A stretch of 64,000 nucleotides of DNA from Eonycteris spelaea (lineage: Eukaryota; Chordata; Mammalia; Chiroptera; Pteropodidae): the NCBI GenBank assembly GCA_003508835.1, contig PUFA01000203.1, forward strand, positions 1,394,501 through 1,458,500, read 5' to 3'. The position numbers and the translations under genes were made by a program. Of the stretch, positions 34,565 to 46,900 are shown piece after piece; positions within the stretch are counted from its first letter, which is position 1, and the number at the start of each line of letters is the position of its first letter. The notes under the pieces are model-generated. The model worked only from the letters and a program-made list of their open reading frames with translations, searched no databases and was not told the DNA's origin.

Positions 34565-34725
34565 ATGGTAATTACGCTAATCACTTACGGTCGATTCTTG
34601 TAATAACTGTGAAGTAAGAGTAATTATTTTTTACAGTTGAAACTGAAGTTTAGAGGGGTTGAGTCACTCAGTCAAGGCGGCTTACTAATCAGTGATGGAG
34701 GGAGGATTTCGATCAAGCGCCCTTA
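34565..34725 (-). repeat. MIR SINE relic
   Basis: TTGTAATAACTGTGAAGTAA, CAGTTGAAACTGAAGTTTAG and GAGTCACTCAGTCAAGGCGG match the complement of the MIR core. It lies directly after another MIR copy. Confidence 0.75.
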
Positions 34726-34905
34726 CCACGTCCTCTGAACTCCCATCTCACGGGGCACTGTGCATTTGGTGTGAAGTACTGTGTTCGTGATTGAACGTGA
34801 GTGAGTGGGAAGATACTTGAGGAAATATGATTATCGTGATTAATATGAAGGTGATGAGAACTTGATTCTGTCCTTTCAGGATGGAACAAAAGTAAGACTT
34901 TTAAA

Positions 34906-37900
34906 ATGGTGCCCAGTAAGAAGAGAAGAACTGCAGTGACCGAGTCCCCACAGCATCAGGGCATCCAGGAGGAGGTGGACCTGGACCTGGAGTCGGCTGA
35001 TACCCCAGGATCTGCAGGCCGAAGGCCTGGGGTCCTCGTCGCTGCCCCAGGGTCTCAAAGCGCCATCTGCGCAGGATGCAGCGCATCCGCACAGCATGGA
35101 GGCGCCGTCCTTGAGCTCTGGGCTGCTCACCCAGGATGCAGAGGCGCCATTGCTGGAAGCCGTCGGCGTGGCCATCCCTAAGGGCAGCTCCCTGGCTTCC
35201 CCGGAGTCCTCCCGGCCCCGTGACACGCACACTGACAAAGAGAACCTTCAGGCCGCTGGTGCAAAGAGAGGGAAGAAGATGATGCTGAGGCCCCGGCCGT
35301 GTCCCCAAGAAGACAGAAGCGACCCTCCTGGCACAAAGGAGCCCCTTCCAGGAGAACCTAATGAAGAAGTCCAGGAGGAAGGTGAGCTGCGCAGGGTCTT
35401 CCGGCTGCGTTTCCCCGTCGGTCCTGGTATGCTGTGGCCTCTGCCGTCCCGCTGCGCTCCCCACCTGTACGAGCCACGAGTGGTCTCGGGGTCAGCAGCG
35501 GACTTCGTGAGTGGGGGCCTTCTCTCCCCGCTCCCAGTCCTCAAATCCCTGTCTGGGTTCTTCCCTTCCCTTTCTCCAATCCCGTCAGGTCTGGGGCGGG
35601 GTGACTGTGTGTGGCGTTCTGTGGCGTGGTGGGTCTGCGTGGGGCTTGCAGAGGCGGGCAGCGGCCTGGGGAGAGGCTCCCCAGGGAGGACAGAGCCCTC
35701 AGGACCGAAAGCTGAGCTGCAGTTTGACGGGATGGCGGTGGGGGCGTCGCAGGCCAGAGCAGGCTGGCAGTGGCCTGGAGGAAGTGGAGGGAGCTGACTT
35801 CTGAGCGGCGGCTGTATTTCCGCGTGCAGGGCGTCGTTTTTAAGGTGCGCGGGTTGGGGGTGACGAAGCCTTAGGACGGGGAAGGTGCGCCAGGGCCAGT
35901 GCGAGTCCCGCTGTGGCATGTGGCAAGCGAGCGAGGGACACAGCACGAAGGAGGGACAGCCATCTGCGGTTGAGGTGCGCTAGGCGGCGGGACTAGACGC
36001 GTTCAGAGTGTTAGTCGCGGTTCTTCCTGGGAAGGAGCAGGGAGAAGACAGCCGTGCGTTGAGGAAGGTGACAGGGAAGGGAAGCTGAAGAAGTAACGGG
36101 AAGACCAGAGGGCGGAGGGGAGTTTTGGGAGCAAGGGCCTTACTGACAGTTTAGTGACGGCAGAGAGAGAACGATACTGATGGCCAAGAAACGGTGGCGT
36201 AAGGCTGACGATCTCTGAGATGTCGGAGAGCTTTTGGGGAAAGGAGAGTCAGAGGCTGGAGTGGACGAGGGGGTGGCGGGAACGCCAGCAGTGGCTTCTG
36301 CGGTGGAGGATGGGAGGTAGCAAGGTGACCGAATGTTTTCTTCGGGCTGGGTTGTGTACCTGACAGGAAGACAGGAGGAACTGGAGGAGAATAGAAGATT
36401 AAATCGCCAGAGAGGAAACGGATAATTAAATAGGGGCTCAGGGTTGCTCAGCTCTCGAGCAGAATCCAGAGATTTTTTTAAAAAATCAAACTTAGTGGTA
36501 TAACATTGGTTAATAACATACGCATTTCAGGTGCACAACTTTATAACACGACATCGATCTGCTCTTACCACCCGAAGTCCAGCCTCCTCCCGCCACCGTG
36601 CACTTGACCCTCTTTCCCCTCTTCATCCTCCCCCCCTCCCCCCCATAGCCGTTCTGTTGTCCGTGTCTGTGAGTTTGCCTTTTTGTTCGTTCGTTTGGTT
36701 CATTTGTTGCTCTGTCTTATCTCCCACATGTGAGTGAAATCATGTGCTGCTTGTCCTTTTCCCTCTGACTTATTTCATATAGCAAGCTTTCACTGACGAG
36801 ATCCGTCCATGTTGTTGCAAATGGCAGTATTTCCTCTTTTTTTGTGGCTGACTTGTGGTCCATTGTATATGTACCACATCTTCTTTATCCATCGAAGGAC
36901 ACTTGGGGTGTTTCCATGTCTTGGCCGCCATGAATAATGCCTCAGTGGGCATGGGTGTACGTGTATCTTTATGAATAAATGTTTTCAAATTTTTCGGGGA
37001 GACACTCAGAAGAAGGATTGCTGGTCATGTGGTAATTCTAGTCTTAACTTTTTGAGGACCCGCCATACTGTTTTCCATAGTGGCTGCACCAACTTACATT
37101 CCTGCCAGCAGCGTATGGGGGACCTTTTCCCCCACAACTTCTCCAGCATTTGTTGTCACTTGGCCTGTTGATGACGGCCATTCTAACCTGTATGTGGTGG
37201 TATCTCACAGTGGTTTTGATTTGCATTTCGTGCAATGACTAGTGATGTTGAGTATCTTTTCATATGTCTGTTGGCTGTTTGTGTGTCTTGGAAAAGTGTC
37301 TCTTCAGGTTCTCTGCTCATCTTTCAGTCAGATTGGTGTTTTGTTGTTTAGTTGTATAGAGATATTTTTAATGGTCAGTTTATAGATACCAAGTATAGAT
37401 AACTGTAAATAAACATCATCTAGGATTATCTGTAATACTACTCCGCTTTATTAAGCTAGGTAATTGAAAGTTGATTCTACCACCTTGCACTTTAATTGAT
37501 TTTATATACAGGTAATACCAGTAAAGGAAATAAGTTTATATAGAATTTTTTTGCTCACTAGAAATGTAACAAAATAGGAAGAAAGAAAGATCGAAAATTC
37601 ATATGTGGGCATTTTGTGAAATATTGAAAAGTTTAAAGAAGAAAATAAAAATCACCGATAATCTTACTACTCATAGTAATTATTAAAATTTAATGTATAT
37701 TCTTTTTCTTTTGTTTTCTTTTCAGTAACATTTTAGTTTTCTGGTTATGATTATGTAGGGAAAAAACACGGGTTACTTTGAAGTGTCAGCATTCTATTGC
37801 AGCTGATACACTGCCACATTTCGTTCCAGAGTGCAGGTGCTCGTGCTAAACTGCGCTGCGATAGTGTTTATCCCAATAGAATGTTAATGGTTCTCTTAAA

Positions 37901-40900
37901 ATTGATTTATATACCTAATTTCTGCTTAGCTTTTTCTTTCTTTGCCTTCTAAAAAACGATTACCTTAGGCTGATTTCAGCTTATAATTACTTGGTCTGTA
38001 CAAGTCTCAGCTAATTATTGTCACGTTATCAATTTAAACAGATCACAGATATGCTCTGAATGAGGTGTTTCCTGCTCTGTCCCTTACCGGGCTCGACTTC
38101 CCTTTCCAAGGTTTTTCAGCACCTTGCACGTGGACAGCGGAAAAGAACGGGTGGGCCCCAGAGGGGTTCTTCCAGACGGGCGTTCAGCTGAGAAGCAACG
38201 GGATGGGGTCAGAGAACACAGGCTGCAGGGGGAGCGGCATTTTCCCTGGGGGCGTGGTGTGGGTACAGTGCAGAGTTGCGCCAGGTTCGTGTCAGGGAGC
38301 TAAAAAAAAAAATAGAAGCATGGATGGAGGCTCTGCCTGCCAAGGTGAGCTTCCGGATTTCCCGTGGATGTGAAGATTCCGGTATGTTTATTTAAAAAAT
38401 CATTTATGTCAGTTCAGTTTCTAAAATGTTAGACAACATTAAGTCTAAAAGTGACTGTAGACTGTTGATTAAATGAGAATGCTGTGCCGTGTGTTGCTTG
38501 GCATTCCCTCTTACAAGAAACCGGCTGAGGGGGACTCCTGACTTGACAGATGCTTGTCGCACTGTCTCCAGTAAAGTCCGAGCCTCTAGGCGTTTTGACA
38601 TCGTGAAGGAGTCACGGCTCCAGAAGTAAAGGAAGGGACATGGAAAGTAAATGCCATTAAGGATCGGTTCATGCTTTTAAACAAAGGCTTTTAAATAAAG
38701 GTTTCGAACCATAATTGCGCCGGTTGGAACCGCCAACATTGATGAGATAGTGTAAAAGGGTGTGAATGGAGCTCAGTGACAAATAACTTGACCTCTTTTC
38801 GAAAACAGATTTTTTTCCAACTATGTAACAAAGAAACCTGGACAAAAATTCATGAATACAGGAAGTACCCAGTGGAAAGCTAGGCAGCCTTTCCGTCAGT
38901 CCTCGTTCCTCCCATCCTCTTCTCGAAAGCTGTCACCGTTTACCTGCCCCTCGTGTACCTGCCACGGGCATCCTGGGCGTGCACGAGCCTGTGTGTGCTT
39001 CCCGTGGCGATTTTAATGTTCACTTTTGGTGCTCTGTGGATGTTTCTTTGCCTTCTTAGTGTCCTCCCCTCAAAAAAGGTAGCACTGATTAAGAGTTGAG
39101 GTGAGAAAGGGGCAAGTTGTCTAAGGAACTGTAAAACTGTGTATTTATGGTGATTTTTATTTTACTGTGTTACAAAATTGAATTACAGCATCAGAAAGGT
39201 CAGGACGTTTTATAATACATATCATTGATAGTTGATTAAGTGCGATGATAACGATTGTCTATATAAAGTGTCCCTTTGTCATCGGGAGTACAGCACCCAC
39301 CCTACAGTTGTGAATCTCATTTTCCATAGGGAAAAAAATGTGTAGCGCACAGGGTATTAAAACTGGAAAAACCTTAGCAGTTAGCTGCGTCAGGTCCCTG
39401 ACAGCACAGGTGAGTGAGTGTTCTTCAGACACCCCCGACGCAGTGACCTCACCCAGGGGCTTGTGGCCGGGCCGGGCCTCTTCGCAGTGCGGCTGAGAAC
39501 CGAGGTGTGACGCAGCACCCGTGTCCTTCCAGGCAGGCCTCGGGCGCATTCTGGAGGGGCTGCCGTGGCTGCAGGACAGCCAGCCCGCGAGGGGGGCGCA
39601 GCCCAGGCCGCCAGCCCAGCCCGACGTCCGCGCCCCTCCTCCGGAGAAGCCGCTCCAGACGTGCGCGCGCCAGGCCGAGGAAGAGGGCGAGGACGGTGGA
39701 CTCTTCATCCCGATGGGTAGGCTCCCTTTTCCTTTCCTTCATGAAGTTAACCCTCTACAGCGGCACAGCTCGCGAAAGCTGCGCCTGTCCTGAGACGCCT
39801 GAGGTCACTGAGTTCTCAGAGATGGACTCGGCCTGTGCAAGCAGCGGGTGGGTGAGGAAACGGTGCGTTAGTGGCTGAAAGTCCCCTGTGGCAGCTGTGA
39901 CCGCCACCTTACCCACGGCAGCCAGGCCGGCCCATCCGGCTGTGACTGCCTTTCCCATGCCACCCCGTGTTTGTGGAGTCGGTCCACGTCCGTGCACGTG
40001 CCCGGAGGCGGTTGACTTCTGTCCCGCGTGGCACCCTGCCGTTCGAGCGGTCGGCATTTGCTTCGTCCACTCGGCTGCGGTGGGCGTGCGGTGCTTTCCG
40101 GGGCGTCCCCGCACACCTCCCTCGGGAGCACACGCACCTGATTTTCGATGGGTGGAATCGCTTAGGCCTCCTTAAAATGTTTTTTAACTTCTGTCCTTTT
40201 TATTGGGAACCCTAGCACCTGCAGACAAGTGAATAAAGACCTCTTTATTCAGCTGAACACGTGCTTTTGAGGTGGGCACCTACGAGTTTGCGTGTGTGTC
40301 GCGAACAGTAGACATCGGCGCCAGGCAGGTTCTCGCAGGCGCCGTGGCGTCCGGGTCCTGCTTCTGAACGCGGGGAAGGCGTTCAGTCGTCCTCCGTTGC
40401 TGCAGGCAAATATCTGTACTTTACTAAAGAAAAGAGTGAGACTCTTGCCCATGTGAGCCAGCCGCGTCGTCGGGCTGGCTGGTCCCTGGGGAGGAGGCCG
40501 CGGCCTCAGTGCGGCTCTGCCGTTACTGGCGCGCGGGGAGCTTTTCTCTCTCTTTGCCTCGGTTTCTCCATCTGTCCAATGGGAAGAAGTGTAGTCCCTG
40601 CATCCCACAGTGGTTGTGAGGGTGAGCGGGTTGCTCTGGGTCCCCTGCTAGGGACCGTCTGCCCATCACGGGGCGCTCGGCGAGCGGGGGCCTCACCCCC
40701 GGCAGCTTCCCCCGCCGGCACCACTGCCACCGTGTCCACCTGGCCCTCCAGGGCCCGACAGCTGGCGGCTCGTTTGTCTTTTACTGGGTTGAATTTTGGG
40801 GTCAAGTTCTGGGAGCAGTGTTAGAGATTCTGGTGATGTTCTTGGTGTATTTGCAGAAGAGCAAGACAATGAAGAAAGTGAGAAAAAGCAAAAAAAGAGA

Positions 40901-43900
40901 AAGGGGACCAAGAGGAAGCGCGACGGGAGGGGGCAGGGAGGAGGGACTTTGGCCGATGACCTGAAGCTGGACGACGTGCTCGACCGCACCTTGGAGGATG
41001 GCGCCAAGCAGCACAACCTGACGGCTGTCAACGTGCGGAACATCCTGCACGTGAGTGGGCCCCGCGGCGGGGCGGGGGGCAGGGTGTGCGTGGGAAGTGC
41101 GTGGCGACACCCCGCAGCTCCTGACCCCCGCGGGGGGGTCACTTCCTGAGCCGCCTGTGGCAGAGCGTGGAGCCTTTCGAGGTCACTTTCGTCCTGCACT
41201 CGGCACTGGTGAGCTCCTAGCGCACGTTCGAGAACAACTTACTCGGAAGGTGCACTGGGCCCTGCTCCCTGTCACTGATGTGGCGGTTTAGCAGATTCAA
41301 GATGCCACTGTTGACACTGGGTTTGCTCTTCTGCGGGCTGATCGAAAAGATGCCCAGTTTGCAGTCCTTTGCACACACGCGGGTACTGTTCTCGATACAG
41401 ATACAGATACAGATAGCAGCTCCTAGCAAAGCCTTTGTCGTGTGTTACTGTTTCTCTTAAGCACGTGGTTACCTCGGAACAGCTTCTTACGAAAGCTGCT
41501 CCTGTTCCCCAGAGCAGCGGGTGAGGGTGAGGCGTGTCCTCCGGCTGCCACTTTGCTCGAAGCCGTGCGCTTCTGTCCAGAGGTGCCTCTTCGCTTCCTG
41601 TTGCTTTATCACCCGCTGGAGGCCGTTTGAGTGTCTAGCAGAATTACAGAGATGACTGTTACCTAGGTGACGCATCTTTGTTGCATAAAGTGAACTTTTA
41701 TCTTTCTCCAGGAAGTAATCACAAATGAACACGTGGTGGCGATGATGAAGGCAGCCATCAGCGAGACGGAAGACATGCCGATGTTTGTGAGTAGTCGCTT
41801 GACCTTGTGTCATGGATGGGCCACCTGTAAACTGGCTGTGTGGAGGTTGCCACTTGGGAGTCTGTAAATAGGTTGACAGTTGGGGACCAAGTTAGCATCT
41901 CACGACCCGAGAGTCACACGACGGTTTTCACTGTCTCTTCTTCTCCTTTCCCTTCCTCAGGAGCCGAAAATGACGCGCTCCAAGCTGAAGGAGGTGGTGG
42001 AGAAAGGCGTGGTGGGTGTTCTCTGTGTCCTTTATTTGTTTAGCTTGGTGAATAAGATCTAATTTCAGGTAATTTATAGGAAAAAATAGAGGAAAGATTT
42101 ATTGTCTGGGTTTGTCTCCTTCAAGATTTGTAAAAGACAAGTGGAGACAAGTTATGTGAAATCATCAGTGTTCGTTTTCATTTCAGTGGGTTTGGAAGTG
42201 TTGCGTTCTTGGAGATACTAGGTAGACGGCCCTTCAGCGTGGTGGAGAGCCGTGGGAGGCCAGGTTTTCTCCATGTCACGAGGTGGGGGGCGGGAGGGTG
42301 GCAGTCGTGTTTTTCAGAGTGCATGTTTTCAGGCTGCCTCAGACCTAGGAACCCGGACCCGTGGGCGGGCCCGGGGACCCGCACAGTCGGAAACACTGCT
42401 GCTGGTCGAGGCGGGGAGCCCGCTAAATCCTGCCTGACGCGCGCTGGTCCGCTCTGCATGCCCCTTCCATGGCAAGGCAAGCGGGGGCCTGAGGGAGCCC
42501 GTCCTGCCTCTGACAGCAGGGAGGATGGGGCCAGAATGCCCCGTGTGGTTTCTGTCTGTCCGTCCAGTTCTGTTCCTTGCAAACCTGTAGAAGAATAAGG
42601 CTGTCCGTCTTCCACGGGACCTTTCCTCACCGAGGAAACTGCCGTGTGTTGTTGTAACGTTCTTTTCTTGCTAAACGTCCCCCGGCTCTTGATTGGACTT
42701 TATGTGACAAGGCTTTGTGCTCCTTCACCCGTCTGATCTTGGTCTTCCGAATGGGCCCGGCTTGTCTACCTTTCAAGAGTCCGCCTGACGCAACCCTGCT
42801 GCTCCCGTTTAGTGTGGATTAAAGTAGGCCCCCTCAGTGTTCCGGTACCCCATTTCTCTCCACGCAGCCTACGGATGTGTGGGCTTTTTTTGACAGCACA
42901 TCATGTATTTTTTGTTTAATGGCCTATTGTGACGTGAAACATCATCTTTCCGCGGGAAGTACGCAAATGAATGTGGTGGTGGTGATGAGCAGCGTCTGAG
43001 ACGGAGTTACAGGAAGTCTGTCTGACGTAGACGTGGATTAACTTTAATTCCATATTTGATTTGGAAAAAAGACCGAGGAGACCCCGTCAGGCACTGGATG
43101 ATGTCTGCCGATCACGGATGTCGGCGAGGAGAAGCCGGACCCCCCGAGACCACAGTGTGTGTGGAGAACAAGGGCAAAGTCCAAGTCTTACCTCCTAAAG
43201 CTCAGCAGGCCGGGCTCCAGCCCCACCGCTGGCTGGAGCGGATGTGGGTGGGGCAGGGCCCCGAATCTCGCCCTCCCCTTTGTCCCTCCGGGGCCAGGGT
43301 GGGCCCAGCCAGGCGGGCAAGCGGGCAGGCGGGCAGGCGGGCGAGGACATGTGGACAGCCTGATGCTCTCATAGACACAGAGCCTTCTGGCCTTGAGGCT
43401 TTTGTTCATAAGATGATTTAGATTGGGTCACAGATGGTCAAGAAATTATACTCACTCCAGTGACATTTGTTCGCAGTTTAAAGTTAGGAACTTTAAAACA
43501 TCTCAAGTCTACAGCCATGCCACCCTGAACATGCCCGATCCCGTCTGATCTGGGAAGCTAAGCAGGGTCGGGCCTGGTTAATACTTGGCTGGGAGACCGC
43601 CTGGAAATACCAGGTGCTGTAGGCATTTAAAAAAAATCTTTAAAAAATGTTTCCTCCCTAACTCTATTGTTTTAAACATACCAAAAGTTGAAAGAATTTT
43701 AGCGACTCTCGATTCCATCTAGATTTAACAGTTGTGAAATTCCGCCATGGTTGCTTTACGTCTCTCTGTATCTGTCATTGTTTTTTCCTGTACTACTTGA
43801 AAAAAAGCTATAGACAGCTAGTCACTTCCCCCTTAATCCTTTCCTAAGAATGTCTCGTGGCTGGCTTTTTGGAGGCATGCTCATGGCAGATTTACGTGAT

Positions 43901-46900
43901 CGACTAACAAAATGCTGATGTCAGAAGGCTGCTGTTACTTACAGCATTGTACGCTTGCTGTTTTAGTTTACAGTTTTCACATTCATTATTCCGCGTGAAC
44001 CCAAGCTGTGCAGGACAGATACCTTCTTTATTATAAATGACACTGAGTCTTACGAGGTTCACGTCAGGAGCGCTAGCTATAGAGACAGGTTCTTCTCTCC
44101 TTTTCCTCCGTCAGGCTTTGACAGATATTGGAGAGTTTACCTCAGAGGTAGTCAGCACCCCTAGCTCACTGCAGCCCCAAGTTAGGTAGATGACCCTTTA
44201 CGGTGGTAAAAAGAAATTAGAAAGGAAAAAGTCTGTTTCAGTTAAGGGAGCTTAATTATTTATATTCTTTGTTGGTAGGTAATTCCAACATGGAATATTT
44301 CGCCAATTAAGAAGGCCAATGAAGTTAAGGTAAATTTACAAGAGGTAATTCTTATTCTTTTCCAGAACGACTTCATCAGTTTTGGAACCTAAGTACCTCC
44401 TTTCTATTTGTTAGTGTTTTTTGGGACTTTTAACTTTTAAAATTCAAGCTTTGGTTTTTCTGTCCTGTTACTCTTAGATTTGACTCTGGCCGGGAATCTC
44501 GTTAACCCCTGCTTCTTACTTGCTTTAGCTCATTGTGCTCTTAGGATTTTTTCCCCTGCTCTGGCTCTGCCTTTCCCCCTTTACTTTCCAAATCCATCCG
44601 GTTTCTGTTTCCTATTCATTTCTTTCTTTAATTGTCCCTGTGTAGCCTCCTCAGTTTGTGGACATTCACCTTGAAGAAGATGACTCCTCAGATGAAGAGT
44701 ACCAGCCAGACGATGAGGAAGAAGACGAGACCGCCGAAGAGGTCAGTGGTGACCCTCGTGAGAGTTAGTGGTAAGACAGAAACAGTCTGGCTCAGTAAGG
44801 CAGAGTGTGTCTTGCTTCCTTAGTGCACACTGTCGTCTGTTCTATAGAGGAGTGAGACGCAGTGCTTCCTTTCTACTCATTTCTTTGCATAAATCCAAGA
44901 CTGTGAGAGGCTTTGATTTCACACCGCCTTAGTTTTTCACATCTTCTCTGGTGAAACGTAACATGCCTATGACATGCAGACTGTGCACATAAAATAAAAA
45001 TTAAAATGCACAGCTGAATTACAAAACTCACCCATGTGAAGCTTCCTTCCAAAACAATTAATATAACGCTGCCAGGACACCCCTTATTTGCTCTTCCTAC
45101 TCACAGTCGTTTCTCTCTCCCTAAGGATAACCCCTGTCCCGACTTTAGGTAATTACTTCCTTGTTTTTCTTTATAGTTTATATCACCTAAATATGCAGCT
45201 CTACACTCTAGAGTTCAGTTTCTTACTGTTTTTCAACCTTATGTGAATGGACCTATAGTGTATGTATCCTTTTGTGTCTGACTTTTCTTTTTGTTCAGTA
45301 TTAATCTTTTGAGATTCATCTCGACTGTTGCTTGTAGCCATAGTTCATTTTCATTGCTGTGTAATAATTCTATTTCTTAATGTATTTTTTGACTTGTTTG
45401 TGAAAGGATTTTAAATGAATGCCTTACAGTTTTTATAAAGTTTGCGGTGCTGTTCAGAATATTAAGCTGCTATTTAAATTGTATTTTCTCTTACTCTGAG
45501 TGAGTAATTGAGTGAGTGAGATTTTCTGATTCATTCTCTTGAGATATTTCCGACTCGGTGGAATGAGGTAGAGGCATACATTTAAAAGCGCATCGGATTT
45601 GTTTTGTAGAGTTTACTGGAAAGCGATGTTGAAAGCACTGCTTCGTCTCCGCGTGGGGCGAAGAAATCCAGACTGAGGCAGTCTTCTGAGATGGCCGAAA
45701 CCGACGAGGAAGTGGCATGTTGTCAGAGGTGACTGCCTCACGCAGGAGGGAGAAGTTGCAGCTGCATGAGTGAGCGAGTTGTCGTGGCGACCTGAGCGGC
45801 CACTGTTGTCAGATGTGACTCCTGGTGTTCCCGACCGCTTAGGGCTGTTTACTGTTCAAGTCTCCCAAGTCCACGAGCGTGTAAGAGAAGCGTAAACTCA
45901 TCGCAGGGAGGGCGCTCTTCCGAGTTCTCGTGGAAGGGCCGAGCACGAGTGACCGGTGGGGTTCCTTTTTCCACCCGTCTCTTTTTCGTGCCTGTTTTCT
46001 TGTCTTGTCCTAAAGCCACTTTTATTAGGTGCCTCATTTTTGGTGCCCTGAGTAGCATCCTGTTGGCTCGTTGGAAAAGAGGGTGAAACTCGCTTGAATT
46101 ACATTAATATACGTCGACACGCCTTCGTTTGTATTCTCTCTGTCTAGATGGGAAGTGGAAGGTCATTAGCAGATGAGTGTGCCTCTCCCTGCCTTTTTTA
46201 TAAAATCCTTCTCTCCCTCCCTCTTTTTATTTTTTAACACGTTTGCCTCTTTCAATCAGGCTGAGAAGGTGACCCCCCGGCCGTCAGGTGCACATCAGCG
46301 CCCGAGGTTCGTGCCATGGGGCCCCCGCCGCCGCCGAAGCCCCGGCAGACCAGGGACAGCCTTCATGGAGAAGCTGCACGCGGTGGACGAGGAGCTGGCC
46401 TCCAGTCCTGTGTGCATGGAGTCCTTCCAGGTGAGCAGTGGCTCTGTCGCCGAGGCGTTGCTCAGGTCGGGAAGCGGGAGGGGAAGGAACCGAATTCCGA
46501 CCGTGAGGAAGAATTGTAAAGCTGTAGGTCTCTGGGGCTCCGTTTGGTTCGTGCTGTTTTGCTGTGAAGATGGCAGCTCCTGTGTGAGAGACGTTTTAAA
46601 TGTGGGACGTGCGAGCAGCCCTCAGGCGGACGCCCCCACGTAGTGACTTTTCACCCCGTCGCCTCATTCTCCCGCTTTCTCTCTCTGCACAGACCTTTGC
46701 TCTAGTGTGCGACCCTGGCCGCGGGGACACAGCTCCGAGGACGAGGGTGGTGACAGCATCTCTCCCGTCCTTCATGGCAAAATAAAAAAATTTGTCCTGA
46801 TCCAGGATCCAGTCGGGAGCACACGTACTAGCGATCTTGTCGCTTAGTCTCTTTTAAATTAGAACAGTTTCTCAGTCTTTGTTTCTCATAGCCTGGGAAC

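Larger units (their letters stand above)
33208..34879 (+). other. GON4L intron 1
   Basis: Intron from the 33207 donor to acceptor TCCTTTCAG at 34879. It contains an L2-like fragment (about 33990-34060) and two MIR relics. No coding similarity is seen. Confidence 0.6.
42012..44278 (+). other. GON4L intron with 5S-derived insertion and MIR
   Basis: Donor GTGGGT, acceptor GTTGGTAG. It contains the 5S-derived copy at 43507, an 8-bp GC-rich repeat (43311-43345) and a MIR-like relic at 43955-44070. The rest shows nothing recognisable. Confidence 0.75.

Noticed and set aside
43311..43345. Short regular repeats as a CRISPR-like array
   Set aside because: They are contiguous microsatellite units without spacers, in a mammalian intron.
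43507..43627. A working 5S rRNA gene
   Set aside because: It has about ten differences from canonical 5S, an A-rich tail and a flanking duplication, and it is a single copy away from a tandem 5S cluster, so it is a retroposed copy.
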